Of a DNA stretch of 64,000 bases, positions 51,645 through 63,359 are shown in pieces. Positions within the stretch are counted from its first letter, which is position 1. Each line of letters opens with the position of its first letter. This DNA is from Wallemia ichthyophaga EXF-994 (taxonomy: Eukaryota; Basidiomycota; Wallemiomycetes; Wallemiales; Wallemiaceae). Under the pieces are notes generated by a model. That model did no database searches, had not been told where the DNA came from, and saw only the letters and a list, made by a program, of their open reading frames with translations. A program made the position numbers and the translations under genes. Location of the stretch: positions 273,454 through 337,453 of the forward strand of contig NW_008806286.1 of assembly GCF_000400465.1 (NCBI RefSeq), in the 5' to 3' direction.

Positions 51645-52399
51645 ATGCTGAGAATAGCAAACGCAAATAAATTAATGAGATCAGGCTATACAGCCATTAG
51701 AACGTCTGCAAGGCTCGCGCAAGCCAATCCAGGCCACCTCCATGCAGATCAACCACCGCCACCTGCGAGGATGGACACCAAGCAATCAAGGCCTACAACT
51801 GAGGCTGGCTGGGATAAGCCACAGGCACACGGCTGGAGCACTCCTTCTACATCCTCTAAAGGCAAGGAAAAGGAGGTGGAATCGAACCAGGCTGCAGCAC
51901 AACCAGCACAGCCAACAGGATCAACAGAATCACAATCATCTACAACCCCGTCCAAACCAAAATCCAGACTTAAAGCCCGTTCAGCTGCACTTCAATTGGT
52001 GAGCAACATGATTAATATATCGTTATCCGCAACTAACAAACGTCATAGTCCCAGAGTGCGGTTGAACAGCTTCGATTCTTAAGCTCATCTAGAGGCGAGC
52101 TATTGAGAGTTGGCGTCAAGAACAAGGGATGTTCTGGAATGTCATATCACTTGGAATATGTCGAAAAACCAGCCAGGTTTGATGAGGTGGTCGAACAAGA
52201 TGGTGTAAAGGTCTTGGTGGATTCTAAGGCTCTATTCTCCATCATTGGAAGTACCATGGATTGGGTTGATGACCGGTTATCGTCAGTTACGCTTTTGCCA
52301 CTCTATCTATCTAACAACGTTCTCAGATCCAAATTCGTTTTTAACAACCCAAACGTCACAGAAACGTGCGGATGTGGTGAATCTATGAGCTTTAGTTGA
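51645..52399 (+). CDS. ISA1: Mitochondrial iron-sulfur assembly protein Isa1
   Basis: A-type Fe-S protein needed for [4Fe-4S] cluster formation in mitochondria. Exons 51645-51998, 52049-52281 and 52327-52399 give 219 residues. An import N-terminus (MLRIANANKLMRSGYTAIRTSARLA) and a long disordered Pro/Ser-rich stretch precede the fold: LLRVGVKNKGCSGMSYHLEYV, with Cys 1, and the C-terminal CGCG pair in ETCGCGES. The second intron (52282-52326) is 45 nt with no stop codon in frame. Splicing it gives the expected DWVDDRLSSKFVFNNPN, while retention inserts 15 residues. Confidence 0.92.
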
Positions 52400-52775
52400 G
52401 CTTCTTGTGTTGTCTTTTATATCATTCGGCTATATCCGAAAAATTTCATTTTGCATGTATATGTTGATACATTTATACGTAACGAATTATTAACACTATG
52501 TTACATGGCTTATACACGTTGTACCGGTTTTTAACCTCTCACATCCTGTCGACAGCACTTGTCATCGGCTAAAGACGTGCACATTGGATACATCCAAATA
52601 TTTATATATTTATAGATAAAAATAATTAAGAAATGTAAAATTCGCATGGGTATCTTTGAGCTAGATTAATAACGTACGAATAAGGGTTAGCATTATCGGT
52701 AGAGATGACAAGGCTGGTAAACGGTATTGTATCCAGTTGCACTGTATTGCATTGTAATGCGCTATCTTGCGTATA
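52400..52775. other. Convergent 3' interval, nothing recognised
   Basis: 376 AT-rich bp between the ISA1 and ARF6 stop codons. An apparent continuation of the ARF frame to 52661 is intron read-through. Confidence 0.5.
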
Positions 52776-53464
52776 TTATTGTGTGCGCTTTTTGACGTTG
52801 GTAGATAACCAAGACAGTCCTGAGCCTTGTCAGCGGATTCTGCACGGACGCGGATTAACCCACCTTCAAACAATCCTTCACCTGTAGTTGCACAAGATGG
52901 GTGCACGTACCAGCTACGCTCGCGCATTTTATGCAAACCGAGCTTTTCAGTAACTTCAGCAGGACTCATAGCTGTGGAGTTAGTGAGTATACAGTAGACG
53001 TGTCAAATAGCGCATCTTACCACCTGGTAAGTCTTGCTTGTTGGCAAAGACCAGCAACAGACAATCCCTCATTTCACGATCACCAAGTATTCTATGCAGC
53101 TCTTGCCTAGCTTCCTCGATTCTGTCGCGGTCTTGGGAATCGATAACGAACACTAATCCCTGTGTACCTGTATAGTAATGCCTCCATAGTGGTCTGATTT
53201 TGTCTTGTCCACCAACATCCTAAGGTTAGAGTCAGAAAGTGCAGCGCACCCAAACTCAAAACACACCCAAACGTTGAATTTTACATTCTTATACGTGACG
53301 GTCTCCACGTTGAATCCTACGGTTGGTATCGTTGTCACCGATTGATTCAGTTTCAACTTATAGAGTATTGTAGTCTTCCCTGCAGCGTCCAATCCAAGCA
53401 TGAGCAAGCGTAGCTCCTTCGTCTTCCATAGGCTGCTTAAAGCCTTACTCAGATTTGATCCCAT
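52776..53464 (-). CDS. ARF6: ARF-family small GTPase, Arf6-like
   Basis: Membrane-traffic GTPase, probably of the plasma-membrane/endosome Arf6 type. Exons 53464-53267, 53219-53024, 52971-52864 and 52819-52776 give 181 residues. N-terminal MGSN allows myristoylation. G motifs: GLDAAGKTT (P-loop), switch [20 protein letters not shown] (formed by splicing), NKQD, and CATTG. The last exon gives [14 protein letters not shown]; its 44-nt intron uses GAAG|GTGGG and GGCTCAG. Arf6 rather than Arf1 is suggested by [28 protein letters not shown], a family feature. Confidence 0.94.
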
Positions 53465-53588
53465 TATCTGCTATATCTAAATTTATTCCGTGGACTTTGT
53501 TGACCGAACTGAGTCAAAGCGTATTGTCAAATAGCGCAAAACGTCTCGGTTATTTGAAAAATAAATTATAAAAAACTATATTTATATT

Positions 53589-56500
53589 TTACATCTTTGG
53601 CTTTTTTGTTTCTTGTTCACTCAGGTCTTGCGACTGCTGCCTTTTTGTTCCTCCTTGTGTTGGTGTTGAGGAGGCTGAGGTGCTTGATTGGCCTACAAGC
53701 TTCTTGTAGATTTCTATTAATTGCGTATACTTGACTTCCTTTGGCCAAAACAGCGTCACAAAGTGCCAACCGTGTTTCCGCGTTCTTTCTTTATTCGTCG
53801 ATGCTGTCATTAGCTCATCTATACGCGTACCAATTGAGCGAAGACAGTCTTTCAACAGCTGTAGCTTTTCTGCTCCCTTCAAAGTATCCACTTGATTTTT
53901 TAGTGACTTGAGCTGCTTTCTCACCGGTCTCATATCCTCCTTCATCGCATCCTCGTCCATTGACTCACACTCTTCGTCGCTTTCCACGCTCTCTTTCTTT
54001 ACCACTGGAGACGAGTGCGATGGCTTTGATTGAGCTGCTCTGCTTCCTTGTGCTGCTACTCCCTGAGGTGGACCGGCTGCTTCCATTTGCTCCTTTGCAA
54101 TAAAGTCCTTTTCGAGTGCCTTCTTCAACTCACTCAGTAGGTAGTCACTTCTGCGAACAAGGTGTACTGCATTAGGTATCTTTTTGTCTTCTTTCTTGGT
54201 CTTTCCTCTGCCCTCCTCTAAGAAGAGTTTGCCCTGTAACCCAAGTTCTTTATCGTTGGCGATAATTTCCCAATTGCCTAAACACCTGTCAGTAAATTTT
54301 AAATCAGCCAACGACCAAACATACCCAGTCCATGGCGCCAACATCCAACCAAAAGCATTGCATCATCTTTAGCAGTCCATCTTGAATTCACGTTAGCAAC
54401 ATATTAAACTGACTCTGTTCAACACCCACTCGCATGCCCATCCAACAACTGATTTCAACTTATCTACCGGTATACGCCAGCTCAAATGATTACCGACACT
54501 ACTCAACACATCATGAAGGAAGCTTAGCTCTTTGTACCGCACGTAAGTTGTCAGTGAGTTAACGCCTTGTATGCTCTTGAAAGAAATTAGAATTGCTTTC
54601 TGACGATCGTTTTGAGTTATGCTTTCACCAGCTTGAGCACGGCTCTTCAACTCCATGTTGTGTTCATCAACAGCTTCCTTGCATCTGTTTAGCAAGTCAT
54701 CGGATGTTTGGATAAGAACTGTCCTATTCTTTCCTTCAAGTTTACTGTCTTTGACGATATCATCCATGCGAATTCTAATATCACCGAATCTGGTTATACC
54801 ACGAATCAAATTTCGCAGATCTCTTTCCTTCAACTCGATAGCACGCTGAGCTGTTGTCTTCTTCGGTATTAGTGGTGCTTCCTTTTGCGGTGCCTTCTTT
54901 GGAGGTGATGGTGCATCCCCAGTCTTATATGTTCCTGGTTGAACCTTTGATGCAGCTCTTTTACCATACTGCTCCTGCATCTCTTCTTCAGTCTGTTTCC
55001 GAAGCTCCTCCTTCTGTTCCTCATCGAGCTTGTCACGCTCTTCAGCCGGAATAATATCCTCCCCTGTGAAAAAATCACGTCAGCATACTCACAGCACAAT
55101 AAAGCAAACTCACAGCTAGTATCATTCTTTATATCTTGTACCTGGAATTGCTGCAAGAAATCTTGTCCACCAAGAGATGATCCACCAACAGCTTTGTCAC
55201 TCTCCAAATCTTCAGCACGAGCGAGCAAGTCGTCAAGATTAAGTTCAGCAAGTTTTTTGTTTTGCTCCTTGTCATCAGTCTTGAACATGTTCTGTGCACC
55301 GAATTTCAAGATAGCAGACAATTCTTCTTTCGAGAAATTGTCTGGTTGTTGCTTTGCTGATTTAGGTTGACCGATGTTTTTACCAGAAGTATCAACTTGA
55401 TTAATAATAGCATACTCTAGAACCATTTTTCTCTTTGCACGCTCAAGAATATCCTCCTCCATAGTATCTTTGCTAACGAATCTGTAAATACTGACGTGGG
55501 ATTTCTGTCCAATTCTGTGAGCTCTTGCCATTGCTTGTAAGTCATTTTGTGGATTCCAATCACTGTCAAAAATGATAACCGTGTTTGCTGTCTGTAAGTC
55601 GATACCTAGTCCACCAGCTCTTGTAGACAGAAGGAATGCAAAGTCAGGAGAATTATCCGCATTAAAGTGATTAATAGCTTTTCTGCGTTGCTCTGATGGA
55701 ATTGTACCGTCTAATCTTTGATGCATATACCCACGCAACGATAGATAGTCAGAGATGATATCGAGCATACGGACCATCTGTGAGAAGATAAGAACTCGAT
55801 GACCATCGGCCTTAAGACGTGCAAGTAACTTATCGAGCAGTACCATTTTACCAGAGTTCATAACGAGACCCTTGAGGATCTCTTCTTTCATGCTAGCTGA
55901 TCCTTCAGCGCCATCGAATAAGTATGGGTGGTTAGAAGCCTTCCTCAAGTCGTTGGCAATGTTCATCATCGACATAGCAGGACCACTACCTTCTGAGCCC
56001 TTCAATGCAGTAAAGTTTTTAGTGAGTATATTACGGTAGTAGTGAGTTTGCAAGCTGGATAACTCTACACGTAGAATACGTTCAGACTTTGTTGGAAGTG
56101 ACTTGATCACATCTCTCTTTAATCTTCTCAACATAATATTCTTCAATTGATCGTGCAGCTGTCCAATCTTATCCTCACGATCCTCATCTGTCAACTCAAA
56201 ATCACCTGTGATTTGGTACCTTTCAGGCATCAAGAAGTGCATCAGTGCGGATAATTCCTTAACGTTATTCTGAAGCGGTGTACCAGTGATGAGCAGCTTG
56301 GAATTTGTGACAAAACTGAAGAGCGTCTCATATAACTGAGACTCAGAATTTTTGAGACGATGAGCCTCATCGACGAGCAGTGCCTGCCATCTCATTTGAC
56401 CCAACTCAGTACGGTCCTTCAGGCAAAACTCGTATGTAGTGAGCAAGACATTAAATTTGAGTTTTTTTATTTCACCAAACTCATACTCTCTGATAACCTC

Positions 56501-57999
56501 ACGAGACTTTCCAGAACCATTGTAGCAAACGACGTTCAAGTCTGGTGCCCACTTTTGAAATTGAGCTTGCCAGGCCGGTATGGTCGATAGAGGGACTACG
56601 ACCAAGAAGGGACCATATTGCTGTCTTTCGTGGAAAAGCCAAGAAATCCAAGCGATAGATTGAACAGTCTTACCGAGACCCATCTCGTCTGCCAAAATAC
56701 CTGATTCCATTCTAGACCAGAGATAAGCGAGCCAATTCAAACCAGTCATCTGATAATCGAGTAATTCACCACCAGTAGATTGAATGTAGTTAGGGGACTC
56801 CATTAAAGTTCTAAAAGCAGGTCTGGATCTGTTGTAATTGGCAGATCTGTTTGGAAGAGTTGTTGAAGCAGTTCTGAGAAGATAAGCGTCGATCTGCTCA
56901 GGAGCGTATTGGACAACATCATCATGCTTCTCCCAGGTACACTCTGAGTACTGCAGACCAGTCCATTTGCAAAAGTATTCTGTAGTCGTACCACTGTCTC
57001 GCTGGTCGAGAATGCGCTCCACCTTCCTGTACATATCAACGAGATCTCTAAGTCTCTCTTTTTCCATCTCAACAATTTCAAAGTCTTCCTTGTTCTGTTC
57101 GCGGTGGCGATAAATTTCATGCTGGTAATTGTAGATGTTTTTGATGTAATTATCGACTCTCTTGATACCTTTGCAGCGTTTAAGGAACTCATAAGTCTCG
57201 TCTGTGTTGTGATGGTGAGAGAAGCCTCTCCACTTGATGTGGAATCTAATGTTCTCGTAAGGATCGTCATCCTCATCGGGGGAATTAGTTGCATCCCTCG
57301 AGTGACCGAATACAGTTTCAATCTCGTATTCCGACGGTTTATCACCAACTTTAGGTTCTTCAACGGGAACCGTATCAGCTTCGAAGCGTTCACTTTCATC
57401 TGTTTCAAAACCGGCGATGGCTTCTTCGTTGTAATTTCTCACGCCGTTATTACCTCTAGAGGATGCTCTAAAAGCACCAGCTTCGTCATCATCATCCAGG
57501 CTATCATCCTCATCGCTTGATTGAGCGCGCTGTTTAGTTCTTTGGCGTTTCTTTGAGGTGACTGAAGTGAAGTACTCGTCTTCAGAGCTTTCGTCGAAAC
57601 GAGGTGGAGGCGCTTCCCTATTAGCCGCTCTCCTCTTGCTACCTCCACCGCCTTTCCTCGATTTGCGCTTGGGTGATTCATCGTAATCATCCTCGTCATC
57701 GTCTAAAAACTCATCCAAGTATGTCGGATCCATCGATTGATTTTTTGCTGATCTTCCCGATCTCCGCAGACCGTATAAATCTGGATCAACGTAATTCAAG
57801 TCGATCTTGTCGGCTGCGTCTAGTGGCTCGTCCTCTATCGGCGCAGGCACGGCACCTTGTTGATTAAGAGGCGCGTCTGATTCTCCTTCTGCATCACCAG
57901 AACTGGAGCTGTTCTGCGCTGCGTGTCAGTGTATCTCCTAGCCGCTATATCTCTCCTCACATCTCCCATGTCCATTTTCATATCTGTATGATCTGCCAT
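53589..57999 (-). CDS. CHD1: Chd1 chromatin remodeler
   Basis: ATP-dependent nucleosome spacing enzyme on transcribed genes. Exons 57999-57961, 57913-55114, 55063-54430, 54380-54325 and 54277-53589 give 1405 residues. Two chromodomains (about 215-290 and 325-385), SNF2 ATPase with [21 protein letters not shown]2 C-lobe with [12 protein letters not shown] and [19 protein letters not shown]. Then the SANT/SLIDE-type DNA-binding region, spliced together as [12 protein letters not shown] and [24 protein letters not shown], and a C-terminal CHD1 helical domain (about 1320-1370). The last intron skips a CAG and uses TAG 8 nt further on; the CAG would give an immediate stop. The start exon encodes [13 protein letters not shown]. 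Confidence 0.95.
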
Positions 58000-58203
58000 T
58001 TTTATTTTAGCCCACGTAATCTCTATCTACAATAATCTCTTACTTTCTGCTATCATCCGCCTCGTCGTCGACGATGAAGCGGATCGAGGCGGTGACGACG
58101 ACGATGCGACGACATTTTTTGTTTTATGCGGGGGACATAACAAGCAAACAAAGCAATTCATGTAAAAATTCAGCGCCAAGATAACAAAAGTGTAATTTAA
58201 AGA
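58000..58203. other. CHD1 upstream region with a GC-rich inverted repeat
   Basis: 204 bp between the AROM stop and the CHD1 start. CCGCCTCG at 58057-58064 and its complement CGAGGCGG at 58085-58092 could form an 8-bp stem with a 20-nt loop that itself contains TCGTCGACGA. GAC/GTC trinucleotides flank it. It lies in the CHD1 promoter or leader; function unknown. Confidence 0.5.
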
Positions 58204-61200
58204 TTATGTATGTACCTCCATGTATTTGTCCCAGACGGCCTATGAGTGTGCGTAAGTGTGTGCTAGCATTATCGACCTCTTGAATCCTACTTACCTTCTC
58301 GACGTCCTTCCTTGCCGGCTGTCTGCCAGTCCACAGCCCAAACTGCTTAAATCCCTGTTCGAGTAGAATAGTAGCTCCAGGTATACCCACCCAGTGAGCT
58401 GCACTCTCCGCCAACTCCAGCAGAGGCGTCTTGAATGGTTTGTACGACATGTCAATCACGACTCCCGACGTGCGTCCGAAAATGCTTTTTGGGAGGAAGA
58501 TTCCCTCTCTGTTTCCTACCTCGCAAGTCGTAGCAGATGCTGGAATGCATGAGACGATTACTTGTGGCTTGCTAGTGACACTGTTAAGATCATCGAGCAC
58601 TCGTATGTTGAATGACGGAAACTCCTTCGCAACGCTTTCCGCATTCGCCCGCGTACGATTGTATAGATAGATACTACCACATCCCAAAGCATGCAACGCA
58701 TACAGAGCTGCGCGACACGTTCCTCCAGCTCCAATAACCAGTCCGGCCGACTCCGCAGTGATTGGATCATTCCCACTGACAGACGACTGCGCACAGCTCC
58801 TGATAGCTTGCCAATCTGTGTTATCACCGAACAATTCTCTCCTCCCATTCAGCCCTTCCCTCACAACAACCGTGTTGACTGCTCCAATTGCCTTGGCTGG
58901 CATAGACAGAGTGTCAAGTTTACTGAGAATGTTCACTTTGTGAGGGATAGTCACTGAGGCACCACCGAATTCTTCACTATAAAGCAACTCATCAACACTC
59001 TCATCAAGCTGCTCTCCCTCATGCAGACCATACACATATGGAAGTCCCAACTGCTTGAATCCAGTGTTGTGAAGTGTAGGTGATTGAGACTGCTTAATCG
59101 GACATCCGAGCAGATAAAACTTTTTCTGTGGAAGTTGCCCACTAAGATGGAGTGCTTGCTGAATTTCCCTGAATGAGAGCTGCCCAGGTGCCGCTTTTGA
59201 GGGCAGCAGCTCATGCGTCACTGGAGTGAGAACGTAATTCATAATCCTGCTCAATTGTCCCACCACGCCCACATTGAACGCCAGCACTGGCGTTGATGAT
59301 GGTAACTTATTGAGGAATTTGAATGCATCAAAGTTGTCCTGGATCGAGTTGGCGCGACCGACGAGTTTAACTATGTCTCCGTATTTAGCACCCGCGTCAA
59401 ATTTGGCTCTCATCTCAACTGACTCCCACTTGAAGTCACCAGGGAAATCATGCATCGAAGCAATAATCTTGGAATTTCCCTTGCGTTCGACTATACCCCC
59501 GATAAGCGAGTCAGGGAGATTAAGTTCGACGTCCACAAATTCACTACCGAGAGCGACACCCAATTCAATTAAAGCAGCTATATCTTCCAGCTTATCATCA
59601 GGTATCATCCCACCCTGGCTATGAGTCCTGACAGTATAAATAATTGGCAGGGATGTGCACTGTCTAAGTGCGGAGAGCTGAAGAGATACGTACTCCGCCG
59701 ATGGTACGTTTGGAGTAACGGGAGCCTTGCCATCTTCCGATAACAGATCGACGCGCACCTCAAGTGCATCGACGCCTTCACTCAGTTTATCGAGAATAGG
59801 CAGCGCCTCAAACAGATCCGGGTATGTGAGCGACAAGAAGTAAGTTCTTCTAGCATATACGTCGACACTATTGACATCATCTCCCGAAATAAATTTGAAG
59901 AATCGCTTTATTTCCCTGACCTCTGAACGAAGCATGCTGTTGGAGAGATCCGTGTGCTTTCCTGACATTATTTCGTTCACGCGCGCTTGGAGAGTGAGAT
60001 GATTGATGAAGCGATGTGTGGCGCACTCGAGGAACCATGGTTTGCGGCGGTGCAAAACATCTTTGACTGCATCACCACTCGCATACGCCGGACGTGACTT
60101 TTCATTTTGGAGGTAGTTCACTATCTCACCTTCGTCGCGCTCGACGTAGACTACTGGCCCTCCTTCTTTGTCGGCGGCATAAGCCTTCAGAAGCTCGCGC
60201 GCTTCGGCTGTCTCCACAACGCCACCGCCGAGAGAAATAACGTAGCCTTGTGAATGCTTCTCTATTAGTTTTCTTAATACGTCCAACTCTGCCTTTCTGA
60301 AAGCGTCCCAACCGAATTTTTGGACGTAGTTGTAGACAGGGACTTGGGTGTCTTCTTCAAGAATAGCGTCCGCATCTAAGAACTTCCTGTTGAGAGTACC
60401 AGACGCCAGCTTACCAACTGTTGTCTTTCCACTGCCACGCATACCGATAATGAAAATAGAAGCATCGGGGATGTAAGCTCCGGAGGGAGCGGCAGCGGGC
60501 ACAGGAGCAAGCTTAGGGGAAGGAGGGCCAGCGACTGGATGAGCGTCAACACCACTAACTGGTATACCGATCTGAACGCAATTAGAAAACGCCACCAATA
60601 TCTACATCTACCCACCTTATTTTGAAGATCGTCCCACCAATTTGGCCACGTTTTCTCAACACAACGCTTTTCATCTAAGATTGTTCCGGCGACCTTTTGA
60701 GCCAAGCACGAGAAAGCGAGAGCTACACGGTGATCATCATAACAATGAACGACAACCTCAGTGTTGAGCTCCGAGGCTGGTCTCGGGAAGATGGTGATAG
60801 AGTCAGGATCTTGCTGCGTCCTAATACCGAATTTGGCGAGTTCATCAGCCATAGCTTGAATACGCTCGCATTCCTAGGACCATGTCAGCTTAGAAGAAAG
60901 AATTATCAACAACGCACTTTTTGACGCTGATTAGCAATACCGTAAATACGCGTCGCATTGCCCTCCTTTTTCACTCCAGATGTAGACTCGCCTGTAGCGA
61001 CAGCGAGGACGCACGACGCGGTGAGGAAAGCATCCGTCATGGTCTCCATATCAATGCTACCAAGCGCCCTAAGTGGCTCAGAGGGTCCGGTTACAGTAGT
61101 ATCGGTCGTGGTCTGCACTACCCTGCAACCCATTGGCTCCAGTACATTCTTCGCAAAGCCAGCATCACCTTGCAAACTTTCACTGCCAATGTTTTGAATG

Positions 61201-63242
61201 GTCACCGTTGTGCCTGTGAGCGCAGCAATAGCGGCGGGGTAGGTAGCGCTCGAGGCGTCACTTTCCACGTTGTATTCAGATGGGTTGGTGTAGGTAGTTT
61301 TTGGAATTTTGTAAACATTGAGCAATTTACCACCATCGTCTTTAACGCGCTCCACATTAACGCCGAAATCTTTCATCATTGAGATAGTCATATCGATGTA
61401 AGGCTGTGAGATCACCTGACCGCCGACCAACTCAAGTGTGATGGCTTCGCTTGCGTAGGGCGCACAAAGAAGGATAGAAGAAACGTATTGCGATGAAACG
61501 GTAGCAGCTAGTTGGATATGACCACCAATCAAGCCGCTCTCTTTGCTTGCGATATGGAGTGGGAGGGCGCCCTCGCTCTCTAGATAACCAATATCGGAGC
61601 CATTGCTACGTAAAGCATCAACGAGTGGTCCAATTGGACGTTGTTTCATACGCGCATTACCAGTGATGACTGTGTGTTGCTGTCTTTCAGTTGGCTGGAC
61701 GAGGGTACACACAGTAGTCAGGAATCTTGCAGCCGTACCAGCGTTTTGGAGGTAAATTTGTTTACCGTCATCAGGAGGATTGAGGTGGCCTTGACCACCC
61801 TGAATGACTAGTGTGTCACCTCCATCCTCGAACGCAAAGTTGGCGCCGTGAAGGTCGTTTAGCGCCGACATCATAACCTTGGTATCATCGGAATGAAGAA
61901 GATTACGGATTTTAACAGTGCCCTTACCGAGGGCTGCAAGTACCATCACACGATTACTGATGCTCTTGGAACCGGGGGTGGAAAGTGTAAAGTTCTTTGG
62001 AGGGCTACCAGCTTCTACGCGCACGGCCGAAGAGAGTACACGGCGAATAATGTCGTCTTTAACAACTGAAGCTTTTTGTTCGACGGTGCTACCAATGTTT
62101 CCCAAAAGAACAATCTTTTTGTTGCTACCTGCATTCTTTTTGTCGACGGCCATAATTTCGATCAAGCGATCGACGGTGATGTTGGTAGATTTTGGAAGAC
62201 GGGAGAATAAAGCCTCGTTAGTGCTGATTGGAAGATTAAAGGCTTTGAGACAGCGTGAAATTCTGCCCACGGCGACTTGAGATAGATGACCCAAAGCTCT
62301 AGAAACCTCAGCTTCAAGAACCATTCCAACAGATATACATTCACCGTGTAAAACATCTGGAGCGACGATAGCTTCGATAGCATGACCAATAGAGTGGCCA
62401 AAATTGACAAGATTTCTGAGGCCGGTTTCACGCTCATCCACTGTGACGACGTGAGACTTGACGGCGATAGAGCCACTGACGACTTTTAAGATGAGGGATT
62501 GTTCTGGTGTGCGATTTGAGATGTGGCGACCGAGAAACTTGTGCTGAGGCGAAGAAGAAGGCTTAGAGACAGCAGAGAGAATAGCAGGGGCGTTGTTTTC
62601 CAAATCGGAGAACTCCTCAGCGTTCCAAATGGCGGCAGTCTTGATAACTTCAGCCATGCCGTTGCTGACTTCTCTCTGAGGCAGGGTTTCAAGCATAGAA
62701 ATATCAATGAAGATGAATTTAGGCTGCCAGAAAGCGCCGATTAGGTTTTTACCAGCGGGGACATCGATAGCAGTCTTGCCGCCGACGGAGCTGTCAACCA
62801 TAGCGAGAAGGGTGGTCGGTATTTGAACGAAAGGGACGCCGCGCATGTAAGTAGCAGCTAAGAAGCCAGAGAGGTCGCCAACGACGCCACCACCCAAGGC
62901 AATGACTACGGTGTCCCTAGTGAGCCTGTGAGAGAACATCCAGTCCTCAATATCTTCCTTGACAGCGCGTGATTTAGAAGATTCGCCGGGGCTGACGACG
63001 TAGCTGAGAACTTTGGCGGTGGAATTAGAGGCAGAGAGAGAGGACTTGAGATGGCTAACAAGAGAATTCAAGTGTAATTTCTGAATATTCGAATCTGTGA
63101 TAAAGACATAGGCGGATGACCTGAGCTGAGTGGAGATGGTTTCTGCGATGTACTCGGAGAGATGGAAACCACAGTGAATAGAATTATTGCCGAGGATTTC
63201 AACTTTATTTATTGAGTAATTTGAGTTATTTTCACCCATCAT
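58204..63242 (-). CDS. ARO1: Pentafunctional AROM protein
   Basis: Catalyses steps 2-6 of the shikimate pathway in the cytosol. Exons 63242-60918, 60873-60616, 60571-58295 and 58239-58204 give 1631 residues. Domains in order: 3-dehydroquinate synthase (about 1-390; [30 protein letters not shown]), EPSP synthase (about 400-860; [35 protein letters not shown]), shikimate kinase (about 895-1065; [18 protein letters not shown]), type I dehydroquinase (about 1080-1310; EVRVDLL, catalytic Lys in KLVGRAN), shikimate dehydrogenase (about 1330-1625; [22 protein letters not shown]). The last exon supplies [11 protein letters not shown]; reading through its intron gives an unrelated tail. Full-length and apparently intact. 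Confidence 0.97.
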
Positions 63243-63359
63243 TGGATGATTGTACTGTGTAAAGGGAATTTAAACGGATTTGGTTTAATTTATTCGTGAA
63301 ATCCCCGTCATTGGATTCCTCAAGGCACACGGCATTCAAAGACATATAAACTTAAATTT

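Noticed and set aside
52661-52863. Long C-terminal extension of the ARF protein
   Set aside because: Intron read-through; splicing at GGCTCAG gives the normal GLSWL ending.
54869-55113. Arg/His-rich C-terminus of the large CHD1 frame
   Set aside because: Read-through of the 50-nt intron 55113-55064 and then the wrong frame; splicing gives [12 protein letters not shown].
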